Below, piece by piece: positions 33,000-43,780 of a stretch of 64,000 nucleotides of DNA. Each line of letters begins with the position of its first letter. Position 1 is the first letter of the stretch. The DNA lies in contig OZ005605.1 in the NCBI GenBank assembly GCA_963930655.1, positions 19,537,501-19,601,500 of the forward strand, read 5' to 3'. A program made the position numbers and the translations under genes. A model generated the notes under the pieces. That model saw only the letters and a program-made list of their open reading frames with translations. It ran no database searches and was not told the DNA's origin. Source of the DNA: Myrica gale. Taxonomy: Eukaryota > Streptophyta > Magnoliopsida > Fagales > Myricaceae.

Positions 33000-35520
33000 G
33001 TTTTGCACTGGGCAAGGTTTCAAGGCCCTGACATTATAATGGGCTTACTATGAGTTTGAGGGTGAGGAAGGGTGAACAAGTGGGCTGACTTTTTGGTATG
33101 GTTCGGGCCCTTCCACGAAGCCACTGGAAAGTTTCCTGTCGCTTATCTCTGAGCAGCCTCTGGGAAGTTTCTTGTTGAGTAATCCACACGCTGGATATAA
33201 TCAACACGGTCTTTAGTGCCCAGTGATTAAAACCATCTAGGGTAGGTGGGCCAAATCTTCTTTCTCCGCTTTTCTGAGCTAATGGGCCGTTGATTTATCT
33301 ACACTTTTTATATATATTTCATTCTCTCCGTCTCTGTTTTTTTTTCCTTGAAATCTATCAATGTTAACAACTTGTGCGTTATGCATCAAAATAAACAATT
33401 TAGTTTGAAGATTTGGATTCAGAAATCGTGATAACCAAATTCAATGTTTGAGATATATCAGAACATGAGATTATGTCAATTTCCCAAGAAAGTTTCTACT
33501 TTTCTTTTGGCTTAATGTATTTCTAGACTCTCTTTAATATGAAAAAACTCCTAGAAGCTTTCCCTCTCAAATTCTAGTCCACATAGCTTCACAGTTAGAA
33601 GCAGGTCATCAACTTGTAGTCAAATGCCGCACTGGATTTGATGTTCCAGCGTAACAGCGCTTTCCCTTTTACCAATGCTGCTTTATAAGTCCTCGATTTG
33701 TGGCTGGATACGGGATTGTCTGCAGCGGTAAAGCAGGGTTAGACGCAGGTCCTTGGCGCCAAGAAAAAAAAAAAGCGCAGGTCCTTGGCTTGTGGACCTG
33801 TTGTGGTCATATGCCGTGCGGATTTGCAGCTCCACCGTGTCGCCGTGTACAAGATTATAAGGAGCAATAAAGGATCTTTTTCCATGAGAATTCAGAGAAA
33901 AACCTAAGAGTCACCATTTTCAGACGCTGGTTTCTGTCGTGTCTCATTCTCTTTAATTTACCATTCTCTAATTCCCTACCTTTGGTCTTATCCTTTCTGA
34001 ACCCAAATACCTTCATAGCAATTGCAGAGTAATTGAGAAAAGTGATTTAGGACCAGAAAGCATCCCATAACCGAAAGGTGGTTTCCTTGTCATTCTCCAT
34101 AGACCGCTTGACTTCTCTGGGGGCCAAACGCGCATTCCAGTTTCTTAATACAAACGTTTTGTTTTCTTTAAGCATAAATTCATATCTAAGATCTATTGTT
34201 ACGGTCAATGAGGAATTGGCTGAGAACTAGGCAGAGTGGAAACAACCTATATCTCCTCCTTGAAACTTCCATCAAAATATGAAGGCCTGCTTGGGTCTAC
34301 GTATTCGGACAGTTCATTCATCCACATAATTTTACTTCTGATAGGCAGGAGAAGGACCTCATAAAGATAACAGTGAATTTAAATTCACTCTGCTTCTGAA
34401 GACCCCTGTTACGTCTACTTCTAGTCCCACATATCATCACCATGTAATTATCCGCTTACAAGGGGAAGAAATAGCCTCAGCGCTTTGGATTCTCCACCTA
34501 ACAAAACCCACTATTTGCTTCTTATAGACCTTTTTGGAGAGGAAATTCCGACTGATCTTTCTCAGGAAATGAATTCTACTCGTGGAAAAGGTAGAAAACA
34601 AGAGCAGACAGTTAGGTTTGCGGCCATTGGTGGGGGAAGACAGTGAATGATACAGGAATATTTGACTCAAAGTGTGATGAACTCTACTAACTGGCCAGGG
34701 ATTCAGTCTGAAGTTAAATAAGAGATTGAGGATTCCAAAGGAATGAAATAAAATTTGTTTTTGGTCAAAAATACTAAAGGGGTGATATTAACAGCTTCTG
34801 GAAGTAAAATTTACATTCTGGACCGCTAAAGGGGAAAAAATAGAGTCAAAATCTGGTGGTGAAAAAGAAAATTTTCTGCTGAAACCACAATATGGCACCT
34901 CGCTGTACCTGATGTAAATGATGAAAAAGCCATATCAATTGCCTTAATCAGGAAGCTATTCCAAAGATAAGGATGGATCTCTGTTTTTCAAACAAAGATA
35001 ACTACAAGTACATCATTGAAAATTGTGAAGACGTGTCTTTGTCACTACCCATAAATAAAACAGAACAGACAGGTAGGATAGGATAGAGATACGATGAATT
35101 TCAACGCATTTTGAGCAGACTCATTAAACTAAATGCTGCATAACCCTGATTCAATAGTTAAGAAACTTTCCTTTTAGGCCATAAACAAAGATATCACTCA
35201 CACTCACTTGTCTGGTAAGATAAGGATTAGCCATACTCATAAATGTTATCCCCTTACCCCAATTTTTTGGGGCAAAATCTGGCATTTGTTGTTGGCAACA
35301 GAAGAAAAGCCACCTGACCTGACCCGAGCTGTGAGACGTAAGAGAGGAGTTGCGTCGCTTTCTTTGGAAAAGGTAAGCCATATAAAAGGAGTCCAAAAAC
35401 CTGAGTATGTTTGATCATTCAGACTTTCACTAACACCTATCTTGGGCTTTTGTCAAGTTGTGCCAGGGTGACCCCAGGTGGCTCGATCTATCACCTTCCA
35501 CTAAAAGTAACAATTTACCT
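33000..35520. other. Upstream region of CRK copy 2 and unassigned DNA
   Basis: 33000-34100 is homologous to the 5' flank of the first CRK. Near 33740-33790 the phrase GCAGGTCCTTGGC is repeated with an A-run between, a small tandem duplication. From 34100 to 35520 I find only short open frames with no family resemblance and no RNA gene. Confidence 0.4.
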
Positions 35521-35529
35521 CTCCTGGGA

Positions 35530-35990
35530 AAGGAGCAGAGGCGGATGGAGGGGGGGGGGGGGGGGCGAAGGGTATCAGCCGATACCCTTCACCTCCCCAA
35601 AAAAAAAATTTACTTGTAATTTACCTTTTTTTTATTTTTTTTATAAGTTGGCCTGGGCCGACACCCATCAGCTCAGGCCCAGGCCAACTAAAACCATATT
35701 TTCTACATAAAGCCTGGGCCCGATCCCCTTGGCCCAGGCCTTTTTATTTTTTTTAAACAGCAGAGGGTGAAACGACGTCGTTTCACCCTCTGCAGAATTT
35801 TTTTAAAAAAAACTCAACAGAATTTGAAGACTCCGTCACTCACTCCGCGCCCCCCCTCCCTTTCGGGCCTTTCCTCCTCTCCCCCTCCTTTCTCTTTTCT
35901 GCATCTGAAGACTTCGCCACTCACTCCGGCCTATGCCTTTCTCACTCTCACTCTCGTCTAACTCAGCCACCGCCGCACGCCGCACCTGCC
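35530..35990. repeat. Repeat with G16 run, hairpins and an AACGACGTCGTTT motif
   Basis: It contains AGGCGGATGGAG followed by G16 (35550-35565), the perfect hairpin GAAGGGTATC / GATACCCTTC (35567-35590), inverted pairs around GGCCTGGGCC / GGCCCAGGCC (35648-35687) and AACGACGTCGTTT at about 35771. The CT-rich stretch after it resembles the leader of the hAT element at 26.8 kb. It may be the left end of another transposon; no transposase is present. Confidence 0.4.
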
Positions 35991-36171
35991 ACAGTGGCGG
36001 ATCCAGGATCCAATTTGAAGGGGGTCGAACACATAAGGCGAAATGACAAAAAAAAAAATTCCAACGTACAAAGTGTTTTAGAGTTAAAATATCGAAAATT
36101 AAGGATTAAAAATTTAAAAATACACATACATACTAAGTGGAATGTCATCTGCCTGAGTACTGTACACATAC

Positions 36172-36576
36172 CTTCTCATGTTGCTTCATTCGCCAACTAA
36201 GTGGAATGTCATCCGCCTTTGTATAGCCTCCTAATGGATGAAGCAAGAGTATAGGGTTCTTGTATCCCATCTCAAGAAGTCTACGGCGGGTATCAGTCAT
36301 CAGCAAAGCATGGCCATTGTGCACAGGATTCCGAAGCTGGAAAGCAAATACTGCATCTGCATTCCGCTTTGTGAATTCCTCACGGAGTTCTACAGGAGAC
36401 AATCGAAAACAATCGAGACCATCATGGTACTTGATCGGCTCTATAACCTCCAAGTCACCTCCAATGAGCCAGTCCCCATCATGGGTTATAGCATCATCAG
36501 CATAAGGTAGGCCAGGGGCAGTGGTTCCCATGTTCTGGCAATCCTTTCTTCTTTAGGGTGCTTGTAGATCTCAATG
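36172..36576 (-). pseudogene. ATP sulfurylase exon, left palindrome copy
   Basis: The same exon as at 38149-38553, in opposite orientation. It encodes [16 protein letters not shown], then after a one-base deletion [20 protein letters not shown], then EELREEF-type and the catalytic [13 protein letters not shown] motif (QxRN and HxGH of ATP sulfurylases), [20 protein letters not shown] and MKQHEK before a GTATGT donor. ATP sulfurylase makes adenosine 5'-phosphosulfate from sulfate and ATP in plastids and cytosol. Only this internal exon is present, so it is a fragment and not a gene. Confidence 0.9.
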
Positions 36577-36728
36577 CTGACATAAAAAATATTATGAAGA
36601 CTTTAATAAACTATGGAAAGTTATATACCCGCTTACGAAACCAATCAAATCATTCATGTTGATGGAGAAACCTTGGAGGAAATTACAAAGACGCCGAAAA
36701 GAGGATATTACATTTGCGGACGATGCAA

Positions 36729-36791
36729 GTCAATGTTCCCCGCCAGACAATCCCGTGGAGAAGAGGGGTTTGTCTGGCGGGGAACATTGAC
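36729..36791. repeat. 22 bp nested hairpin in left palindrome arm
   Basis: Positions 36729-36750 and 36770-36791 are perfect inverted copies (core GTTCCCCGCCAGAC) with a 19 bp loop. The direct repeat CAATCCCGTGG follows both sides. The mirror image occurs in the right arm at about 37934-37996. It looks like a small fold-back event older than the large palindrome. Confidence 0.85.
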
Positions 36792-37377
36792 AATCCCGTG
36801 GGACCTCAGAAAGCAATTTAAAAGCAAAAAAGATCAGCATATATCCAATTACCATTATATTTTCCGACACTTTACCTGTTAGACCATAGTATATGAAACA
36901 GAATTTAAATATGTAGTTTGGATTTTTCCCAGTTTGAGTAAACTAATAATGAGACGATAGGATCACCACAGTTAATGATGTAATGAAAGAAATTGCGCCG
37001 GGGAGGAGAGGGGTTTTGGGGGGGGGGGGTGGGGGTGCTGGTGCAGTGGAAGACCATCAATGTGCCATCAGAAACATGGTCATCCGACTGTCATACTGAT
37101 CACAGCACCACCACCGATCCCTGGCTTTTGGGACTAGACAAAAGGGCAAAGATAGAGGCAATACAAGTCTATGATTTGTCTTTCTCTTAAGTATGATTTT
37201 ATTACCTTATTTTTGTCTAGTAAATAATGCTTTTGCAGGAAAAACTGAGCACCAATACATTTTAAGCTTCACGAATCTGGTTTCTTCTATCCAAAATAAA
37301 TAAAAAATTAATCCAACAACTATTGGTAAAAAAACAGCAGACCTCCATAAAGAACATAGATTTTGGTTTTGGTCGAG

Positions 37378-38733
37378 TATGGAGGTCTGCTGTTTTTTTA
37401 CCAATAGTTGTTGGATTAATTTTTTATTTATTTTGGATAGAAGAAACCAGATTCGTGAAGCTTAAAATGTATTGGTGCTCAGTTTTTCCTGCAAAAGCAT
37501 TATTTACTAGACAAAAATAAGGTAATAAAATCATACTTAAGAGAAAGACAAATCATAGACTTGTATTGCCTCTATCTTTGCCCTTTTGTCTAGTCCCAAA
37601 AGCCAGGGATCGGTGGTGGTGCTGTGATCAGTATGACAGTCGGATGACCATGTTTCTGATGGCACATTGATGGTCTTCCACTGCACCAGCACCCCCACCC
37701 CCCCCCCAAAACCCCTCTCCTCCCCGGCGCAATTTCTTTCATTACATCATTAACTGTGGTGATCCTATCGTCTCATTATTAGTTTACTCAAACTGGGAAA
37801 AATCCAAACTACATATTTAAATTCTGTTTCATATACTATGGTCTAACAGGTAAAGTGTCGGAAAATATAATGGTAATTGGATATATGCTGATCTTTTTTG
37901 CTTTTAAATTGCTTTCTGAGGTCCCACGGGATTGTCAATGTTCCCCGCCAGACAAACCCCTCTTCTCCACGGGATTGTCTGGCGGGGAACATTGACTTGC
38001 ATCGTCCGCAAATGTAATATCCTCTTTTCGGCGTCTTTGTAATTTCCTCCAAGGTTTCTCCATCAACATGAATGATTTGATTGGTTTCGTAAGCGGGTAT
38101 ATAACTTTCCATAGTTTATTAAAGTCTTCATAATATTTTTTATGTCAGCATTGAGATCTACAAGCACCCTAAAGAAGAAAGGATTGCCAGAACATGGGAA
38201 CCACTGCCCCTGGCCTACCTTATGCTGATGATGCTATAACCCATGATGGGGACTGGCTCATTGGAGGTGACTTGGAGGTTATAGAGCCGATCAAGTACCA
38301 TGATGGTCTCGATTGTTTTCGATTGTCTCCTGTAGAACTCCGTGAGGAATTCACAAAGCGGAATGCAGATGCAGTATTTGCTTTCCAGCTTCGGAATCCT
38401 GTGCACAATGGCCATGCTTTGCTGATGACTGATACCCGCCGTAGACTTCTTGAGATGGGATACAAGAACCCTATACTCTTGCTTCATCCATTAGGAGGCT
38501 ATACAAAGGCGGATGACATTCCACTTAGTTGGCGAATGAAGCAACATGAGAAGGTATGTGTACAGTACTCAGGCAGATGACATTCCACTTAGTATGTATG
38601 TGTATTTTTAAATTTTTAATCCTTAATTTTCGATATTTTAACTCTAAAACACTTTGTACGTTGGAATTTTTTTTTTTGTCATTTCGCCTTATGTGTTCGA
38701 CCCCCTTCAAATTGGATCCTGGATCCGCCACTG
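37378..38733. repeat. Right arm of 2.74 kb near-perfect palindrome
   Basis: A 1,356 bp arm, inverse copy of 35992-37349, separated from it by a 28 bp spacer (37350-37377). It ends in CCGCCACTG at 38733, the same repeat terminus that begins the left arm. Sequences beyond the two outer ends are unrelated. Confidence 0.95.
38149..38553 (+). pseudogene. ATP sulfurylase exon, right palindrome copy
   Basis: An exon with an acceptor TATGTCAG before 38149 and a GAAG|GTATGT donor after 38553. The reading frame shifts at ACATGGGAACC, where the family sequence RTWGTT needs one more G, so the exon is frameshifted. Downstream residues are otherwise well kept, including the nucleotide-binding [10 protein letters not shown] motif. 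A 21 bp piece of the exon (38509-38529, GGATGACATTCCACTTAGT) is repeated in the intron at 38573-38593. Identical by eye to the left-arm copy. Confidence 0.9.
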
Positions 38734-40217
38734 GAAAGGAGCCACTGCCATTGTCCACCTCAGGCATCGTAAACGGGTTGGATACTGAAGAAGTCAGCTC
38801 AAATTGGGTTAGCTGTTTAATAACAGGGTAGGGGTTGTGGTTGACCCCAAATTTTCTCGGAATTCCTCTTATGTTATCTTTGGCTCGTTCCCTCCAAATG
38901 GATTTTATAGACATGAGAAGAAACTCAAGCAGACAGCGGGTATACAAATTAAGAACACAAGAAAAAATGATACTTTAACTGCACCTAATTTTTCAATGTC
39001 TTCACAAGAACAATCTATTTTCTCTCTTAAGTTATCTACCTACGAAAAAATGCAGCAGTCTTTCAATCATCTAAATAATCCAATCTAAACCCATTTTCTA
39101 CAAGTAACTCTCAACTTTCTGAAGTTCTTTTTATGAATTTTTCATGAACATCATTGTTCTTCAACATCAAGAACTCTGACAGCCAAACTTTCATAAGAGA
39201 GTTGGTTTCAGTTGTGATTGAATCTATATAATTCTATCATGATATCAGTATGTAATAATACAATCCAAAAACCGCACGCTATTAATTCGTATTAACTCTA
39301 CCTAACCTTCTGATTTAGACCTTTATTCACTCGCGTAACGTATCAGAACAATTTGTGCAAGTCATCTGAACGAGTCATTTTTACTTATTTTTTCTTTTCT
39401 CGAGCCCACTAAAATTGTGTTTGAGTGTTAAAATTTTAGATAAGGTATTAAAATTAGTAAAAAAATTAAAGAGAGAAGATTTGAATGAATTTTTTATATT
39501 TTTAAAAATAAAAAGTAATGATTTAATATAGAAAAAGATTATATTGTAATTATTTTATTATGTTAAAATTTTATGAAGAATTTTACATATTAAATACAGC
39601 CTTAATCAAATAAAGAGAAAGCAAAAAAATAAAAATAATTGCCAGACTCAAAAATTATACAAAGTGGATAATTCTGAGTCAAATCAAGTCCTAAAAGTAC
39701 GATCAAATCAAAACTCTACCAAAATTTTTTTATTTTCAATTATTTCAAAAGTGCAAGACAAGAAGTAGCAGCCAATTTGGGTTAAAAGATGAAGATTTTT
39801 TCAACAAAAATGAAGTTTTTTTTTTGTCTTTTTGTGATATGATGAACAGATGAGCTAAAAATCCACAAGCGCACACACAAACTACAGCCACAACAGTGCA
39901 ATTTCGAGGAGACTTCTGAGTTCAAGAGAAATTGGGACGTGGAAACCCAGAGCCCAGGATAGAACAGAGGGACCTCCAGAATGAGAACCAGGAATTCTGA
40001 ACAAATGCTTGGGCTCACTAGTCGCCGAGTTGACTGGTTTCAACCGACCCGACTAGACCGAATCATCGCCCAAGAAAAAATAGCAATTGACATTAATAGA
40101 ACTTCATCTACGACTCCCCCACGTCTCAGATCAATAATACAGCCCCCCCAACTCCCAAGCCTGCAGCAAACCACTACTAGAAGTCGGGGTTCAAACCCGA
40201 ATCTTTGTACAAAATAA
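38734..40217. other. AT-rich intergenic DNA, 3' side of the S40-type gene
   Basis: 39380-39600 is an AT-rich block whose edges (GTGTTTGAGTGTTAAAATTTT and a GCTGTATTTAATATG inverse end) hint at an old MITE. 39780-40217 should include the 3' UTR of the S40-type gene. No further coding signal. Confidence 0.35.
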
Positions 40218-40877
40218 TTAACCATAGAACCCGGTCTGACTCCAAACCGCATCCCTGATCCGGCTCATGTCCCGTCCCTTTAGCGTCCGTCCCACGCCCT
40301 CAAAAACCGAGGTGGCCGCTGCGTTGCGGCTCCGAGCATACTCACGCGCCAAGTACTCGTGCGGGGGGACCACCTCAGCGTCGCCATCGTCGAAGTCGTC
40401 GTTTAGCTCGTGCAGCGACTCGACCGACTCGACCCGGAGGATCTTGCTCCAGTCCGGCACGTTCACGGGTGCCGACATGGCCACGTGGCGTCCGCCACGT
40501 GTAGGCGATGATGCCACGTCGTCGTTTCCCCGGAACTGGTGCACGATCCTAGATGACGCTGTCGAGCGGCCCGATTCCTCGAAGGCCAACGACAGCCCGC
40601 CCAGCTGTCGGTCATCCCTGGGGATGCGGTGGCGGTTCCTGAAACCCGCGCTCCCGTTGCTCTCCCCCGAGGCCGGCGGAGTCCACTCGCCAGGCGAATT
40701 ATTGCCTCCGAAACCGACGCGGTCCTCCCGTTCGGCTACGCTGTCAACCATGGACCAGACATCCTCTTCTCCGAGCTCCGAAGAGTCCGTTCCGTTCGAC
40801 CCTTGGCCATGGCCGTAGCTGTAGCTTCCCAGTAACCTTTCGCTGCGGCTCGTCGTCAATTTCCGACCCTTCGCCAT
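40218..40877 (-). CDS. S40-type senescence regulator (DUF584), 219 aa, intronless
   Basis: The start at 40877 gives MAKGRKLTTSRSERLLGSYS; an in-frame upstream Met at 40952 begins with a hydrophobic stretch unlike the family and is not preferred. The family signature is clear: SAPVNVPDWSKILRVESVES, VPPHEYLAREYARSR and VFEGVGRTLKGRDMSRIRDA, ending VWSQTGFYG. S40/DUF584 proteins are small plant proteins, several nuclear, linked to leaf senescence, stress and pathogen responses. This copy is complete, without introns as is usual for the family. It has much higher GC than its flanks. A TATA-like TATATATAAC lies 165 bp upstream of the start, and G-box/ABRE motifs lie about 0.9-1 kb upstream. Confidence 0.92.
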   Translation of the reverse strand: MAKGRKLTTSRSERLLGSYSYGHGQGSNGTDSSELGEEDVWSMVDSVAEREDRVGFGGNNSPGEWTPPASGESNGSAGFRNRHRIPRDDRQLGGLSLAFEESGRSTASSRIVHQFRGNDDVASSPTRGGRHVAMSAPVNVPDWSKILRVESVESLHELNDDFDDGDAEVVPPHEYLAREYARSRNAAATSVFEGVGRTLKGRDMSRIRDAVWSQTGFYG

Positions 40878-41040
40878 CAGAGCATGGTCAGACCTCGCCC
40901 AGGGAATCGGGTTTTGCCGAGGACCCAACAACAATAAAAGGAAAACGAACACTTACTTTTAAAACAATGAAATTAAAACTACCATCTACGGCTCCGTTTG
41001 AGGAGGCTTCGCATAAGCCGGATTCAGAAGAGGGGACGTC

Positions 41041-41050
41041 TATATATAAC
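41041..41050 (-). promoter_or_regulatory. Likely TATA box of the S40-type gene
   Basis: On the minus strand the sequence reads GTTATATATAGACG, about 165 bp before the chosen start codon. Transcription would begin near 41010, leaving a 5' UTR of about 130 nt. Confidence 0.5.
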
Positions 41051-41756
41051 ATTTTCGGGTCCATAAACCCCAACACCAGAACTTAATTTCATGTGAATTT
41101 GGGGTTCATTTTGTCTGTGCATTTCATCACCACTCCTCCAATGAGATTTACGTATGGAAGAGAAGACGCCAAGTCGGTCACGTATCGAAGTGAAACAAAC
41201 TCAAAAGTGTAGTGGCAATTCATTATTACGAGTACACGTTCTCTTCTAATCGCGTGAAGGAAAAATTTTTGACAATTTAATTTTTATGGGATTTGTAAAA
41301 AGATGGTGAAAATTTTTTTATTTTTATTTTAAAAAAAAAAAAAAGATTTGATGAATTTTTTTAATAAAAAGGTATAGTTTGTTAAAAAATAATAAGAGAA
41401 AAGATTTGATATAATTTTTTTAATGAAAAGATTAAATTGGAGTGAAAGGGTATTAACATTTGTATTAAAAATTTAAATTTTAGCATCTGATTATAAAAAA
41501 AATTAAAAAAATCTAAAAGGTGAAAATCAAACATAGCCACAGTAGTCAAATATCCAGATTATCAGTAATTTTAAATTTAAGAAAAGCATTTGAAAAAATA
41601 TACTTAAAGCAATCATGGGCGGCGGCGATTGTTACACACGTACTTGAAGACGGATTTTATCCACGTCAATTGCAATGCTCTTCTCCAAGAGTACCCTACT
41701 CAATAACCCCCATCTTGTTTGACTACGTCAAAACTCAAGTGCATCCAAGCAGGGCC

Positions 41757-41877
41757 CCACGTCCACGTGGGTACGCACACTAGACCTCTAACTCTACCCG
41801 TCATCTAAACGATCCCCACGTGTGTGATTCCAACACAGTTGGCCCGTTCCCTGGTCTCCATCTATGCCACGTGTCGG
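41757..41877. promoter_or_regulatory. Cluster of G-box/ABRE motifs upstream of the S40-type gene
   Basis: Three ACGT-core motifs lie within 121 bp: CCACGTCCACGTGG (41757-41770), CCCCACGTGTG (41814-41824) and GCCACGTGTCGG (41866-41877). Such motifs bind bZIP and bHLH factors and are typical of abscisic acid or light responses. They lie about 0.9-1 kb from the S40-type start; the link to this gene is inferred. Confidence 0.5.
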
Positions 41878-43780
41878 AACAGTGACCCGTAAAAAAATTT
41901 GTGAGGAAAAAAGTTCAAGATAGTTGCGGGAAACGCTAATGATAGTGACAATAAATTAACACTGCACAATTGATGGTTTAGGATGTAATCAAGATTCTTT
42001 TTGTGATTAAAATAAATAAATATTAATAAATAAAAAAGCTGCCCCCAACTTGAGTTTGGGGAGGATTGGAAAAGCCAAAAACAAGTCTCCGTGAGGGGCA
42101 CTTTAGACGGTCCAGAATAAAAACAGTGGGGTCACATCGGGAATTGTCGTTTTTTTGAAATAAACAAGGTGCCTTATCACCATTCATTGTCAGAGACATC
42201 GCGATCGGAGAGTGCCCATCGGAGGGCCAGTTTTTGGCCCAAATCAAAGTATCCATTATTGTTGTTGGCACTTGCTAGGCCTCCAGGGAGAGGTATTGGT
42301 TTTTGCTTTTTTTTTTCACTGCCTGTATAATTGTGCGTGTTTGGTTTGTTTATGGTACAGTAAATGTGCCACTTGTGGCAGTATTATTGGGGAGGGCCCC
42401 ACTTTTCTTATATTTGGCCTCATTTTGGGGACGGGCCAGGATGTGGGACCCGGGATTTCCATGCCCGGACTTGCTTGGGACCCGTTTTGAATTTGGTCGG
42501 TTTGCCAGATGTGGACCCTAGACCAACTATGGCCCGTATTAAACTTATCATTACAGTCGAGTATCCTATGCGTATGCTTGGTCAATGGCTAGCAATTGAT
42601 CCTTTGATTTCATTTTTCTCCCCATTCCCACGATGATTTTTTATTTTCTTCTTATAAGAATATTTATTCTTTTGTACCTCTCGTTATTAGTAACTTACAC
42701 ATTCCATAAATACGAATCGAAGATTGTTTTATTTTGAAGGGATGTAAGAATTAGAGATTATTTATTTCAAAGAGATGGAGGAACCGATACGACCGACAAA
42801 TCATTGACTTTAACCTTGATTAAATTTTGTAAGAGCAAAGATTTGCTTTTGATCCAATGTTTATCCTTCCATATTTAATTAAACCAAATATCGCAACTTG
42901 ATTTTGCGAGATGTGATTCATTGGTGCCTTTTTTAAAGTATTCCCCACAATAAAGGACTCCAATATAATAGGAGCATAGATAAGTACTCCTCACAACAGG
43001 ACCATCCAATATTGCATGACCCAGTACTTCACTTTTCCTCCCATATATCATATATGTCCATCAGCCAAAGAACCCTACTGCAATAGGAAGCTTGTTGTGT
43101 GATGGATTGGAAAGACCTCACTGGACTATCTTGCGTGCGAGAACAAAACAAGATGAATGATGATCTGGGTGTGTCATTTTGGTTGGAATCAGAATCTCAC
43201 CTGCTACTTTGCCATCCTCCCACCGTCATATATATATAGAAATTGCCTTACAACCCTCCAAAACCAAACATAAACAATTGAGGAAAAGGGGGGACGATCT
43301 TTTCCATGTGATATCGTGGTTTCCAGGTTCATAATTCCAACATGTTGTGAACCAAACAGCCTTCTTTAGGTACTAGGGATTAAAATACTTTCTCGATGGC
43401 TATTTTTTTATTTTGGTAATTGGATCCACCGGATCGCAGGTTGGACAAGGATTGTACTAGGATGAATCCTTGGGATTATTTTACTGTTCCTTTCCAATTT
43501 TCAATGTACGAGGCGTCATGCCGTCTGGTTAGTTTATTACAGGCCGGGTTTCTTTGTACCAGAGAACTGAGAAGTGGGAGTTTCAGAAAGTTGTTGTTGG
43601 AGGCGTTGTCGGGGAGTGAGGCTTGGGGCTGTCAAGGCGGGCCAGCCAATGAACTGTGATTCTTGCATGAACTACTTGTTAATATTCAGCACTTATTTAA
43701 AAGAAACGGAAAGTCTAGAAACATCATGATCTTTGGTGAAAAGGAGGAAAAAGGGGAGAAATTACTAGAAGAGCCGAGAC
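41878..43780. other. Intergenic DNA
   Basis: It contains T-runs and several short G-rich frames, without recognisable proteins or RNA genes. An open frame at 43420-43659 has no family resemblance. Confidence 0.3.

Larger units (their letters stand above)
35992..37349. repeat. Left arm of 2.74 kb near-perfect palindrome
   Basis: This 1,358 bp arm is the reverse complement of 37378-38733. The only difference I noticed is a homopolymer, 12 G at 37018-37029 against 10 C in the right arm. It starts with CAGTGGCGGATCCAGGATCC, the terminus of a dispersed repeat, and contains an ATP-sulfurylase exon on the minus strand plus unassigned intron-like DNA. No target duplication flanks the whole structure. 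Confidence 0.95.

Noticed and set aside
37207-37520. Mirror-image 65-codon frames at the palindrome centre
   Set aside because: Intron-like AT-rich DNA; the two frames are the same sequence read from both arms.
40160-40210. tRNA-like GGGTTCAAACCCG string
   Set aside because: Only a B-box-like match; no A box or cloverleaf around it.
43420-43659. 79-codon plus-strand frame
   Set aside because: No motif and no conserved neighbour; length fits chance.
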